From positions 953,001 to 1,017,000 of the forward strand of contig NAJO01000011.1 in the NCBI GenBank assembly GCA_002077065.1: a DNA stretch of 64,000 bases, given 5' to 3'. Shown piece by piece: positions 35,733-45,016 of the stretch; position 1 is the first letter of the stretch, and every line of letters starts with the position of its first letter. The position numbers were made by a program, and so were the translations under genes. The notes below the pieces were generated by a model that saw only the letters and a list, made by a program, of their open reading frames with translations, did not search any database and was not told the DNA's origin. This DNA is from Cryoendolithus antarcticus. Taxonomy: Eukaryota > Ascomycota > Dothideomycetes > Cladosporiales > Cladosporiaceae.

Positions 35733-36154
35733 GATGGGCTATGCCAGTCAGTGGATATGAATGTGGTATTTCCATTAATTATAGAGTCTCGAAAGAATGA
35801 AGGAGCTGTCGAGCTTGGACCAAACGAAATGACACATTATCACGTGTTGACGGTTGCATGGGGTAACGAAGTGAAGTGAAGTAGCAGCAAGACCACGAGT
35901 GACGCAGAAGGCGATTGGCACCCAATATCGATACAGGTACCACAAGCTACCTTGCCTGAGCCAGCATGAAGACCTGGCTTACACACAACCTTCTCAGCAT
36001 CCAAGGAGCCACAGCTGGACTGATGCTCCATTGCTCCAAGCTGTTGCCATCACGCAACGGCCTACCATCCCGCCCACTACGAAGCACGTCATGCGCTACC
36101 CGCTCCGACCGTACTTCGATACGCCTACAACTCCCTCGCTTTGCGTCGTCATAT
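35733..36154. promoter_or_regulatory. gap upstream of copy 2, with shared promoter element
   Basis: 422 bases. On the plus strand 35840-35860 reads TCACGTG, seven bases, then TTGCATG, lying about 108 bases before the copy 2 start; on the coding strand it is CATGCAA-N7-CACGTGA. GAAGTGAAGTGAAG follows. Related elements precede copies 3 and 4. Confidence 0.4.
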
Positions 36155-36931
36155 TCACGGCTCGAATGCCCAATCCCCGGATGTTCGGTAGTAGCGGTAG
36201 TCAATTCCGCCTGCGCACCATGAGCTACAATATGTCAGCACGTGTTCGGTCGGTACTAAGGGTCTCATGACATACAGTCCGAGATCAGCAGCCAACTTCT
36301 GCACACGCAGCCTATGGTCCCAGTGTTGGCGGTGGAAATGGCACGTCAAGGCTTCGTGTAGCTTGGTGTTCTTCCGGCATCGCATCGTCGCGACTTGATT
36401 GCAGACTTCGTCAAGCAGCGTCTTTCTCTCGATCTTGAAAAATAATCTCAGTTCTTCCAGCTTCGTCGCACTGTCAATGATCTGAGCAGCAGCGCTCACT
36501 GCGATCAAGACTTGCTTCGCGGTCGCCGGGCCAGTCTTGCGCGGGCTGTGCACCGACAGCTCGATCTTCCGCCACCCCTTGATCAAAGTGCTGTCACCAA
36601 GCAAGTCAAGCTGTTCGTAGTGTGCAAGGCGCTGCTGTCCGATAGCGCCTTTTCCAGGCTTAAGCGGCTCGCCATCATTGATCAGATGGTATCGAACAGT
36701 GGGGGAGAATGGTGGCTTGCATTCGACTCGAAACGTGCGGCATGTCAGAAGCAGTGGTGATGGCTTCGACTTGTTCCTCACGCGAGCTTGGCCGTTCTTG
36801 TCGAGCACCACCACATGCTTCAGCGTATGTCCTGGCACGAGGTCGACATGGCGATAGATCTCGAGACGGATCTCTGGAGGTAGTGCGAGGATACGGCAGC
36901 GACTCTGAGAAGATGACTGCGGGTTAGCCAT
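36155..36931 (-). CDS. F-box-like small protein, array copy 3
   Basis: Likely two exons, 36931-36276 and 36224-36155 (241 residues); unspliced it reads 258 residues because the 51-nt intron (GTATGT donor, CTGAC branch, TAG acceptor) is a multiple of three. Motif RCRILALPPEIRLEIYRHV (residues ~11-29), then HVVVLDKNGQARVR, LLTCRTFRVECKPPF, IELSVHSPRKTG, LEELRLFFKIE and CNQVATMRCRKNTKL. The C-terminus after the intron (SWCAGGIDYRYYRTSGDWAF) is longer than in the other copies. Function unknown; same family as its neighbours. Confidence 0.72.
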   Translation of the reverse strand: MANPQSSSQSRCRILALPPEIRLEIYRHVDLVPGHTLKHVVVLDKNGQARVRNKSKPSPLLLTCRTFRVECKPPFSPTVRYHLINDGEPLKPGKGAIGQQRLAHYEQLDLLGDSTLIKGWRKIELSVHSPRKTGPATAKQVLIAVSAAAQIIDSATKLEELRLFFKIERKTLLDEVCNQVATMRCRKNTKLHEALTCHFHRQHWDHRLRVQKLAADLGLYVMRPLVPTEHVLTYCSSWCAGGIDYRYYRTSGDWAFEP

Positions 36932-37385
36932 TGTCCAGAATCGGCGGTAGAAAGTGGTAGTAGTTTAATAGTGTGAATCGTCGAATGGAAGTTGAGAGGC
37001 GATGCAGTGGATCAGTTAGTCACAAACCGGATCATGTGCTATCACATGTTGCATGAAATACTGAGTGATTAAGTAGAGTGGAGGAAAGTGAAGTGGAAAT
37101 GAGCGGTGCATCGAACCGTCAGTGTGAGCATTGAATACGTTCAGCAGCAGCCGCACCATTCCCGCAGTGAAGCCACGTCGGTCTTGCTGACTTCAAACTG
37201 CTATCCGATCCTCATCAGCTTGCTACCAGCAATACCATGTCCCTTTTGCCCAGAGTGCCATGCAGTAGCGTATCTCTTCCTCAAGAACCCAGTGAGCCTT
37301 ATGTCTAATCGATCACCTGCGACGACTTGTCACTTTCTGTCGAGAGTCAGCTACATGCTCCTGCTATCAGCGAAAGGCTGGATAC
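36932..37385. promoter_or_regulatory. gap upstream of copy 3, with shared promoter element
   Basis: 454 bases. 37040-37055 reads TATCACATGTTGCATG about 109 bases before the copy 3 start, a version of the copy 2 element without the 7-base spacer, again followed by GAAAGTGAAGTGG. The part near 37310-37385 may hold the terminal intron of copy 4. Confidence 0.4.
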
Positions 37386-38042
37386 TTACGCGTCAAGCGC
37401 ACGCCTGATGTCTCCATATCTTATCCAGAGTCTGATCGCCTCCGACAAGGGGTGCGCCCCATTGCTGATGACAGTGATGTCACCTCTAAACTTCATCGCA
37501 TGAAAAGCGACGCACGCCGCAGTCTGGTGGGTCCACTTTCCACCAGCAACGTCGATCGTCAGTGTCTTCAGATGCTTGGAACGATCGATGGCGTTGATGC
37601 CGGCATCGATTGCATCAAGGAGGTGCTTGCCCATCTTCGCGCTGCAAGTGCCAGAACATTCAACCCGCACAATCAAGGTGTGTGCTTTGGAAATATGGGT
37701 GCAGGTACTGAGCAGCTGCAAGGCCCCGTTCTCCGCTCGGCTGTGACGCTCAGTAGCTTTCTTTGCATTCCTCAAACTCGCTGCCTCAATGAAGAGGGTG
37801 TGTTCGGCGACAGTGTAAAGTAGTGGTAGTACTTCTCCGCGGATTGTGTGGCAGATCGCAAGCCAGCCCATAGGCTTCGCCGTGGTTCTCAAACGGAATT
37901 GCGCATGCTTGTCAAGTACCACGGCGTGCTTCAGCTTGAGCTTGTTGTGAAGATCGAAGTAGCTGTAGATTCTCTGGCGGAGCTTAGGAGGGAGCTCAAG
38001 GAGATAGCAGCGAGGAGAGGTTTTCATCGCGGTGGACGCCAT
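37386..38042 (-). CDS. F-box-like small protein, array copy 4
   Basis: 218 residues. Motif RCYLLELPPKLRQRIYSYF (residues ~11-29), with Lys in place of the usual Glu, then HAVVLDKHAQFRLR, LAICHTIRGEVLPLL, LIVRVECSGT, LKTLTIDVAG and CVAFHAMKFRGDITVI. The stop TAA lies inside a strong GTAAGT donor (37389). Splicing to the GTCGTCGCAG acceptor would read GCG then TGA, giving the same ending, so the terminal intron has almost no coding effect here. TCACATG-N7-TTGCAGG lies about 125 bases upstream. Function unknown. Confidence 0.72.
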   Translation of the reverse strand: MASTAMKTSPRCYLLELPPKLRQRIYSYFDLHNKLKLKHAVVLDKHAQFRLRTTAKPMGWLAICHTIRGEVLPLLYTVAEHTLFIEAASLRNAKKATERHSRAENGALQLLSTCTHISKAHTLIVRVECSGTCSAKMGKHLLDAIDAGINAIDRSKHLKTLTIDVAGGKWTHQTAACVAFHAMKFRGDITVISNGAHPLSEAIRLWIRYGDIRRALDA

Positions 38043-38566
38043 TGTGTGAGGCTGCCGGGGGAAGGTTGTGTGGCGGAGTGATATGTGAGAGCGAAGATGT
38101 GAAGTGAGAGTGAGAGTGAGATATGATCGAAGTGACTAGAAGCCGAACCTCCACGACCTAGTGCTGTCACATGCCAGCGATTGCAGGCAGGAACGATGAA
38201 GGCTAATAGAAGCGGCCGACCAATTGTGTGTTTGGCTGACGCCATGAAGGTCAGTTGAGGAGCAAGTGGACGGCCAGCAAGAACGAAGGCCCATGTACAT
38301 ACTGACTACATACCATTCGCACTCCCCATGCGTCCATGGTACAGCGAATTGCTCTCCTCTGAACACAGTACGACAGGCGTGCCTTCTCTCGCCTGCCCTT
38401 CGAGCAACCTCCTAGGTTCGAGGGTATTGGCTCTGATCGTCCATCACTGCAGCATGTGAGAGACATGATCGAGAACGTTCGTTGTGTCGTAACGGCGAAG
38501 ACTTACAACCATCTCATGCTAAGTGACTGTCAGCATCAGGGCATAACTCAGGAGCAGCCATGTGAG
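38043..38566. promoter_or_regulatory. gap upstream of copy 4, with shared promoter element
   Basis: 524 bases. TCACATG, seven bases, TTGCAGG lies at 38167-38187, the same spacing as before copy 2. GTGAGAGTGAGAGTGAGA near 38105 is a short purine-rich repeat. The spliced end of copy 5 would reach 38514. Confidence 0.4.
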
Positions 38567-39211
38567 TTACCTTGCGTGCTTCTTGCAGTCCTGCATTGAA
38601 TACGGTCGCATGTGAATGCCGTCCTCTGACCTTTCGAGGGTAAGCTTGCCGTCATAACGCATGTCCACAACTGCACGACAGAGCGTGCTGTACACAGTCC
38701 CACGTGTCCCGAAGGGGATGATAATCTTGAGGCACTCCAGGGTTTCAGCTCTCTCGATGCGGCGCACAACCTCGTGCACGGCTGTAACTAGCCAGTCACT
38801 CATTACTTTGCCACTTCGTCCCGAACTTCGGATGTTCACGACGAGCTCGCGCACCTGGGCGAAATGGGTGCTGTTGCTCAATAGGTCCAGTTTCTCGTAT
38901 GCTGTCTGGCGCTTACGCTCACCCTTGACTTTGGTGGCCTTGTACGCATTGTCGTCGATCGTCAGAGCATAGCGTGCAGCAGGATGGAGTAGGGACCAGG
39001 ACTCATCGCGGATGGTTCGACAGATTGATTGAATGACGAGAGTGTCGGTTGCGTCCTTCAGACGGAAGAGGAACGCCTTGTCCTGCACGACGATGTGATT
39101 GAGCGTGAAAGTCGTGACCTCGTCCAGGTAGGAGTAGATGATAAGTCGCAGCTCCGGTGGTAGCTCCAAAAGCAAGCAGCGGCCGCGATCGGTTGATCTT
39201 GAGTCCGTCAT
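38567..39211 (-). CDS. F-box-like small protein, array copy 5
   Basis: 214 residues unspliced. Motif RCLLLELPPELRLIIYSYL (residues ~10-28), then HIVVQDKAFLFRLK, QSICRTIRDESWSLL, LVVNIRSSGRSGK, LECLKIIIPFG and CRAVVDMRYDGKLTLE. A 44-nt intron (donor GTAACT at 38570, GCTGACAG acceptor, exon 2 at 38526-38514) would change the end from KKHAR to KKHASHLA (217 residues). It is the outermost copy, divergent from UVE1. Function unknown. Confidence 0.72.
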   Translation of the reverse strand: MTDSRSTDRGRCLLLELPPELRLIIYSYLDEVTTFTLNHIVVQDKAFLFRLKDATDTLVIQSICRTIRDESWSLLHPAARYALTIDDNAYKATKVKGERKRQTAYEKLDLLSNSTHFAQVRELVVNIRSSGRSGKVMSDWLVTAVHEVVRRIERAETLECLKIIIPFGTRGTVYSTLCRAVVDMRYDGKLTLERSEDGIHMRPYSMQDCKKHAR

Positions 39212-40183
39212 GGTGTATCACAATGCGAACAGATGTGAGTGTGTCGCTGCCTACAGTGTCTGTGTATGTGTGCGGTATTGAGTGACCTCTACAATGTAGA
39301 CGGCGGAAGCCGCAGTCTTTGGTGAACGTGCCAAGATCAGGCGCCTGACGTGCATCGCGTTCCACACGACTGTCGTGCGCTTCACTTCATTTACGTCGAG
39401 ACGACTTTCATAGAACAAGTCAAGGCTCGGAACGACCAGATTCTTGCCGTTCCCGCATCAGCGGCTGCCCTCGCTATATCACTTCGGCGATCGCACCACG
39501 CGAGCGTTCGTCTGCAATCCCCAGAGTCTGGAGGAAGACGCCGACGAGAATCTTCTCATCTTGAGCGGCAGTCTCTAGACCTTGGAAATTTGCCATTGTC
39601 GATGCCAGGAGCTGCAGCCGTACTGCTTTTCTGATTGACTTCAGTGTGGCCACCGACGCCATATTTCGGCGACGAATTTGGCAGGCAGCGAGGTGCTGGA
39701 CTGCGTTCTCGACCGCCGCAACGCGTCAAGTCGCATCAATCATCCGCCACGAAGCGCCTTGAGTCTTCCCGATCTTCTCGCCCACTTATAAGAGCACGAC
39801 TCATTCAGGTCCGTTCAGTACTGACACCGCACCAACAACCCAGGGCTCAGCGCAACGGATCTCGATCGTTGCAGAGGGACACGGCTGGAAGGTGCATTAC
39901 CTGCCGTACATGACAAGCCGCTCTCATTACACGCGCAGCCTGCTCTTTGGCATTCGGATGATACATGCAAATGCTTTGGCGACGTCGCGGAAGGCACGAC
40001 CGACATTGACCTGAAGTAAATGACGGAGATACCTTTCTCCGACCGATCTCATGACGTATTTCCGCTCTCCAGATCGTGGATTCGATTGCAGGGACGCGCA
40101 GGGAGTAAGATACTGCAGTAATGGCAGAAGTGCTACTGTGTAACCGCAGGTAGGCGCGTACTTTCTTCAGCATTATCGCGTTT
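39212..40183. other. divergent region, array copy 5 / UVE1
   Basis: 972 bases between starts facing apart. I looked for a sixth, decayed array copy and saw none. Frames up to 94 codons have no motif. It presumably holds both promoters. Confidence 0.4.
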
Positions 40184-42715
40184 TTGCGCGTTCCTTTCAT
40201 GTTTGCTGCCTTGCTTAGAAGGAGCCGCATTGCTCTTCATCACCACTCTATCATCACAGCACCAAGATCGAGTCCACTATCCCTCATCCGCTGCTCTTCA
40301 GTCATGGCGGCGACAAAGCGCAAGCACTCTGCCACATTGGGGGCTGGAGCGCCGTCGAATGGCGCGACGCCGCCCTTAAAGCGACGCGCATCAGCTCGTA
40401 ATGCGTCTACCGCAGCAGCACTGAATCCAGACGAGCGCGAGGACATCTTCGACGCGCCTGGAGCTACACGTGCCTCGCCTGATAATGTACCGAACGGAGA
40501 TATTGTTTCGGGCCTCTTGCCCAACAGCAACGGCTTGAAAGAGGAAAGCCCTCTGAGTGACGCGCCAGATCTCGTCGAGGGACCAAAGCCCAAGCGGCAG
40601 CGAGCGAAGAAGGTGGCTAAGACGACTGCAGCAGATGTAATCGCAGCCGAGAGCGCCGTGGCAGCTGTCGTAGACGCTGCGGAGGCGAAGACACCGCTTA
40701 AGAAAGCACGTGGCAAGAAGAAGGAAGTAAAGGTCGAGGAGGAGACAGATGCGGCTTCAGTCATCTCAGCAACGCCTGCAAAGAAGGTCGCAAAGAAAGC
40801 AAGCAACGAGGACGGACCAGGTGACCCAGAAGCAGATGGCGATGAAGATGCAGACCCAGAAGAGCTAAAAGCTGCCCTTGCGAGACCACCAGCAGTCAAC
40901 AGCTCCTACCTGCCCCTCCCCTGGAAAGGTCGCCTTGGCTACGCTTGTCTGAACACCTACCTTCGTGCCTCCAATCCTCCGATCTTCTCCTCTCGAACCT
41001 GTCGGATTCAGTCAATCCTCGAACATCGCCATCCCCTTCAGCACCCGGGCGAACCCGAACACGCGACCAAGAACCGTCCAGATCGAACACTGCCCTCAGA
41101 CGAAGTATTAGGCCACAAGTATGTGCAAGAGATCTGTCTCGCGAATGTACGAGACATCGAAAAGATGATCCGATGGAATGACAAATACCATATCCGCTTC
41201 CTGCGCCTTTCGAGTGAAATGTTCCCCTTCGCCTCCCACCCGGAATACGGCTATAAGCTCGCCCCATTCGCATCGGAAGCCCTCGCCTCCGCTGGTCGCG
41301 TGATAGCGGAGCTCGGCCACCGCGTAACGACGCATCCAGGCCAGTTCACACAGCTCGGCTCACCGCGACCAAGCGTTATCGAGAACGCGATTAGAGATCT
41401 AGACTACCACGACGAGATGTTCTCCCTCTTAGCCCTTCCAGAGCAACAGAACAAGGACGCAGTCATGATTCTCCACATGGGTGGCGTCTTCGAAGGCAAA
41501 GCCGAAACCGTCGCTCGCTTCCGAGAAAACTACGCCCGCCTCTCCCAGTCCGTCAAGAACCGCTTGGTCCTCGAAAATGACGACGTATGCTACACTGCCC
41601 ATGACCTGCTCCCCATCTGCGAAGAATTGAACATCCCTTTCGTGCTCGACTGGCATCACCATAATATACTCTTCGACGCTGAGCAGTGCCGAGAAGGCAG
41701 CCAAGATATGGCGGATATCATGCCGCGTATCCTCGCGACTTGGCGACGCAAGGGTATAACGCCGAAGATGCACTACTCCGAGCAGACGCCTGCTGCTATC
41801 ACAGGCCGGCAACGGCGGAAGCATAATCCGCGCGTGTGGAGCCTGCCGCCTTGTCCGGATGATATGGATCTCATGATCGAGGCGAAGGATAAGGAGCAGG
41901 CTGTTTTCGAGTTGATGCGGACGTTCAAACTGCCCGGTTTTAATAGCTTCACGGACCTCACGCCTTATGAGCGGCGGGATGACAACAAATTCGCTGATTC
42001 CGTGGCGGGCCAGAGGCGGATCGCGAAGGGCGAGACATTCGACATGGTGCCTGAGGAGGAAGTCGGCATGGGTGGGCCAGACGGTCGCGTCTACTGGCCT
42101 GTAGGCATGGAAGAATGGCTACGGCCGAAGAAGCGGGAGGTGAAACCCAAGGTCGAGGATGACGTTGCGAAAGCCGAGAAAGCCAAAGCAAAGTCCAAAG
42201 CGGCGGCGGAGAAGGCGTACAACGAGCGTCAAGCAGCTATCAAAGCCGAGACTACTGTAGGCGCCGATGGTGTGAAGCTCGAAGACCCAGGCGAAGGCAG
42301 CGACGAAGGTCTCACGCCCGCTACGAAAAAGGCCAAAGCCGCTATGCGCAAGAAAGCCGATGCCGCCATCGCCAAAGCTAACTTCAAGATCGAGGAGGCT
42401 GAAGCCAGAGCTGCCGTCAAGATCGAAGCCGCTGAAGCCCAAATCCCCTCCAAGCCAGCAGCTCCCAAAAAGAAAGCCGCGCCCAAGCCGAAGAAGGCGA
42501 AGGCCAAGGTAGAGCAATTGACGCCTAGTGCGTCCGATGAGGCGGAAGAGGCTAGCAGTGAGGAAGCGGAGTTCGAGGGGGATGAGAGTGAGGATCAGGA
42601 GCCTACACCTAGGAAACGGCCGGGTCTGCCGCAGGGGAGGAAGAGTACGAGGGGTGGGAAGGCGAGGGTGAGTTATGTGGACGAGGATGAGGGGATGGAG
42701 GGGTTGGCAAATTGA
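40184..42715 (+). CDS. UVE1: UV-damage endonuclease (UVDE)
   Basis: Single frame, 843 residues. Residues 1-40 (MRVPFMFAALLRRSRIALHH and on) are Arg/His/Ser-rich with no acidic residue, a good mitochondrial presequence; a second ATG at 40304 begins MAATKRKHSATLG, a likely nuclear form. Residues ~50-240 are Lys/Ala/Glu-rich and disordered. The UVDE TIM barrel spans ~242-600: LPWKGRLGYACLN, LRLSSEMFPFASHPEYGY, HRVTTHPGQFTQLGSP, AVMILHMGGVFEGK, LVLENDD, FVLDWHHHN and MHYSEQTP, which carry the metal ligands. The last ~200 residues are again Lys/Ala/Glu repeats. The enzyme nicks 5' to UV photoproducts and other lesions, starting a repair path independent of NER. The long basic tails are unusual in extent. 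Confidence 0.93.
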   Translation: MRVPFMFAALLRRSRIALHHHSIITAPRSSPLSLIRCSSVMAATKRKHSATLGAGAPSNGATPPLKRRASARNASTAAALNPDEREDIFDAPGATRASPDNVPNGDIVSGLLPNSNGLKEESPLSDAPDLVEGPKPKRQRAKKVAKTTAADVIAAESAVAAVVDAAEAKTPLKKARGKKKEVKVEEETDAASVISATPAKKVAKKASNEDGPGDPEADGDEDADPEELKAALARPPAVNSSYLPLPWKGRLGYACLNTYLRASNPPIFSSRTCRIQSILEHRHPLQHPGEPEHATKNRPDRTLPSDEVLGHKYVQEICLANVRDIEKMIRWNDKYHIRFLRLSSEMFPFASHPEYGYKLAPFASEALASAGRVIAELGHRVTTHPGQFTQLGSPRPSVIENAIRDLDYHDEMFSLLALPEQQNKDAVMILHMGGVFEGKAETVARFRENYARLSQSVKNRLVLENDDVCYTAHDLLPICEELNIPFVLDWHHHNILFDAEQCREGSQDMADIMPRILATWRRKGITPKMHYSEQTPAAITGRQRRKHNPRVWSLPPCPDDMDLMIEAKDKEQAVFELMRTFKLPGFNSFTDLTPYERRDDNKFADSVAGQRRIAKGETFDMVPEEEVGMGGPDGRVYWPVGMEEWLRPKKREVKPKVEDDVAKAEKAKAKSKAAAEKAYNERQAAIKAETTVGADGVKLEDPGEGSDEGLTPATKKAKAAMRKKADAAIAKANFKIEEAEARAAVKIEAAEAQIPSKPAAPKKKAAPKPKKAKAKVEQLTPSASDEAEEASSEEAEFEGDESEDQEPTPRKRPGLPQGRKSTRGGKARVSYVDEDEGMEGLAN

Positions 42716-43132
42716 TGGAGGATGTTTGGTTATGGGGAGCGGCATAGCGATGGATTTGGGCATACAGCATTGGCGATATACCGTAATTCAGCTCCACAGC
42801 GAGACTTGTTAGATGAGACGACAAGTCTCCGTTCAACGTACTACCTGCTCCACACACGCTTGTCCTTACCACGCAATCCCGACACGCAAGTGACTGAGAC
42901 AGTGAACCGCTCAGCGATCCACCGTGTTGGAGAACGCTGATATATGAAGCATCGCAACAGAAAATAGGTACGCAAGCTGTCGCTCAGAATGTTGTCTCCT
43001 CTTGGGGACTCTCCTAGCTGGCACTGACAGCGATTCGTTATCGCAGTGTACTATATGCTAGCATAGTCACTCGCATGGTCTTCTCGAGTGGTCCGCTGCT
43101 TTTGTCACTCGCGTGGCGGAATACTAGGTGAT
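42716..43132. other. intergenic, convergent
   Basis: 417 bases between the UVE1 stop and the Zn2Cys6 gene stop. No gene seen. Confidence 0.4.
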
Positions 43133-45016
43133 CTACGCGATGTCCAGCTCCACACTACCATCTCCTCCCCACGCAATACCGCCAAGATCGAATGTTCTCG
43201 TCCTCGTCGCTTTCGTCACAAGTGGCCCGCCTTCCCCTTCGAACTCCTCCAGCACAATCTTCCTTCCGTCACTTCCAAAATCGAACCTCGCGCAGATTAG
43301 TCGCACGTGCGTGGCATCCATGCGTTCGCCGCAGATGACTATCTCTGCGAAGCGGGCAGCCTCCGGTACCTGTCTTATGCTAGAATCGCCGCTTGCCGAG
43401 ACGTCATCGCCCCATTGCAAGGCGTCGGCTCGGCTTTCTTCGAGGTTGATGACAGCCTCCGCGATTGCAGCCACTACGGGGGACCAGCGCAGACCTTCTC
43501 TACGGCGATACTTACGCAGCAGCGCTACTGCTCGAGAGCGTGTTGGAAGAGCCCGGGACTTTGTGGCGATTATGTGAAGCGCTGGGAGGACGCCGCGGTC
43601 GTGGGCTATGCTTGTCGATTCGTCGCGAGACTGCTCTCGCGTTCGTAGATGGCTGTGGGCTAGATACGCTTCAATGACATCTAAGATCTCGATTGACTTT
43701 TGCGAAAAGCTATCCGTCGACATCTCCGAGGTAGCTCGACAGGTGGAGAGGCTGTGGAGTGATGTGAAGTGCCTTATCATCAGCAACTGGGCGCAGCGAG
43801 ATTCGCCTAGGTGGTGCGTGGCGATCATGTCACTCCATGCTTGGAGACTTTCGAGTACAGTCTTCCTGCGTGTCTCGAGGGTAGACGTACCTGGTACAGC
43901 CACTGAGCGACTGTGGCAGTAGGTCAGGCAGAGCCGGGCTGCAGGATCGAGGTCCAGGCGATCTTGCCAGTACGGTGCAGCTAGGGATCGGAACTCGTGC
44001 AGGATGGCATGACCTTCGGCTATGAGCGAGGTGAGTTGACTTGATAGCTGCTTTCTAAGTGGGAAGATGTGCCGTGTGAGCTCTCGCTGGGTCAAATCCT
44101 GGTTCTCTATTTGGTCCAGCAGAGGCGCGAGGTCGTCTCGCAATCGGTCGAATGTCGAGGACAGGTCATTTGTTGTCGCAGGTGACTGGAGCTGGAATGT
44201 GGACTTGACATCAATGCGATCGGCTTCGAGCTGGTCGACTAGTCTGCGAGCCAGGGTGTAGTGTATGAAGGCTGTATGCTCATCTTCGAAGAGTATCTCG
44301 AAGGTGATCAGAAGCAGACAGGTGACCAGTACTGGCTCCAAGGCGGCTTTGTGATGCGTCACCTTCTCGATGTGAGTCTGCAGCACGGATAACGCTTTGC
44401 CGTAGAGTTTCCTTGACAGCATTTTGTCGTCTGTAGACATCGCGACTGCGAGCGACGCGTGCGTCACACTTATATTCGCCCGATGGGCTGCCCCGACTGC
44501 TGTGATCGCACGAAGCACGGGTTCGGACTCAAGACTCATCTGGAGTGCTAGTCGTACCCAAGGGCCCGCTGGCTGGATCAGCTGTAGCGGTTCAGCAGTC
44601 TCTCGGCGAAAGTACTCGTAGGCGTAAAGCTCTGTAGCGCGCATCGTCCAAGCCAGTTTGGAAGCCGGTGGCAGAACGAGTGCGCTTGTCGAAGTTGACT
44701 CGGATCGACTGTAGCGAGTGTCTGATCCTGTTCGTCTCGTCTCGAAGCGAGCTGGGGCCACCATAGCGTAGCCATCGCACGTCCGACCAGTAGATTCGCA
44801 TCTTTTGCATGCTGGCTTGCCTTCGTCGCATTTGATTCTTCGTACACTAGCCTCTGTCAGACACACAGGTCTCAAGAAGTTGTCAGTGGTCAGGACATAC
44901 CGGCAAGTCATGCAGCCATTCTTGGATGCCTTCGATATTAGCACACGTTTCCTTTTCGTTCTTACGATGGGCTGTCCTGCGACCACTGAAGGAGGCACGG
45001 TATGAAGTGAAGACAT
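43133..45016 (-). CDS. Zn(II)2Cys6 fungal transcription factor
   Basis: Two exons: 45016-44901 and 44846-43133 (1830 nt, 609 residues). The 54-nt intron lies inside the zinc cluster, and splicing it restores the pattern C-X2-C-X6-C-X6-C-X2-C-X6-C (Cys35, 38, 45, 52, 55, 62; CMTCRVRRIKCDEGKPACKRC region). Unspliced, 18 extra residues break the motif. A basic KRKRVLISK segment precedes it. The remainder is a helical fungal-specific regulatory region (ELYAYEYFRRETAEP; LVTCLLLITFEILFEDEHTAF; IHYTLARRL), typical of the Fungal_trans_2 type. Targets unknown. It is divergent from the phosphate transporter gene, with 935 bases between starts; regulation of that neighbour is possible but not shown. Confidence 0.88.
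   Translation of the reverse strand: MSSLHTVPPSVVAGQPIVRTKRKRVLISKASKNGCMTCRYVLTTDNFLRPVCLTEASVRRIKCDEGKPACKRCESTGRTCDGYAMVAPARFETRRTGSDTRYSRSESTSTSALVLPPASKLAWTMRATELYAYEYFRRETAEPLQLIQPAGPWVRLALQMSLESEPVLRAITAVGAAHRANISVTHASLAVAMSTDDKMLSRKLYGKALSVLQTHIEKVTHHKAALEPVLVTCLLLITFEILFEDEHTAFIHYTLARRLVDQLEADRIDVKSTFQLQSPATTNDLSSTFDRLRDDLAPLLDQIENQDLTQRELTRHIFPLRKQLSSQLTSLIAEGHAILHEFRSLAAPYWQDRLDLDPAARLCLTYCHSRSVAVPGTSTLETRRKTVLESLQAWSDMIATHHLGESRCAQLLMIRHFTSLHSLSTCRATSEMSTDSFSQKSIEILDVIEAYLAHSHLRTREQSRDESTSIAHDRGVLPALHIIATKSRALPTRSRAVALLRKYRRREGLRWSPVVAAIAEAVINLEESRADALQWGDDVSASGDSSIRQVPEAARFAEIVICGERMDATHVRLICARFDFGSDGRKIVLEEFEGEGGPLVTKATRTRTFDLGGIAWGGDGSVELDIA

Noticed and set aside
38408..38430. 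GGTTCGAGG, resembling a tRNA B-box
   Set aside because: No matching A-box or cloverleaf stems around it.
40240..40899. 219-codon minus frame inside UVE1
   Set aside because: Ala/Ser-rich shadow of the Lys/Ala/Glu-coding sense strand.
42119..42763. 214-codon minus frame over the UVE1 3' end
   Set aside because: Leu/Arg/Phe-rich shadow of the basic tail; no start-side or domain evidence.
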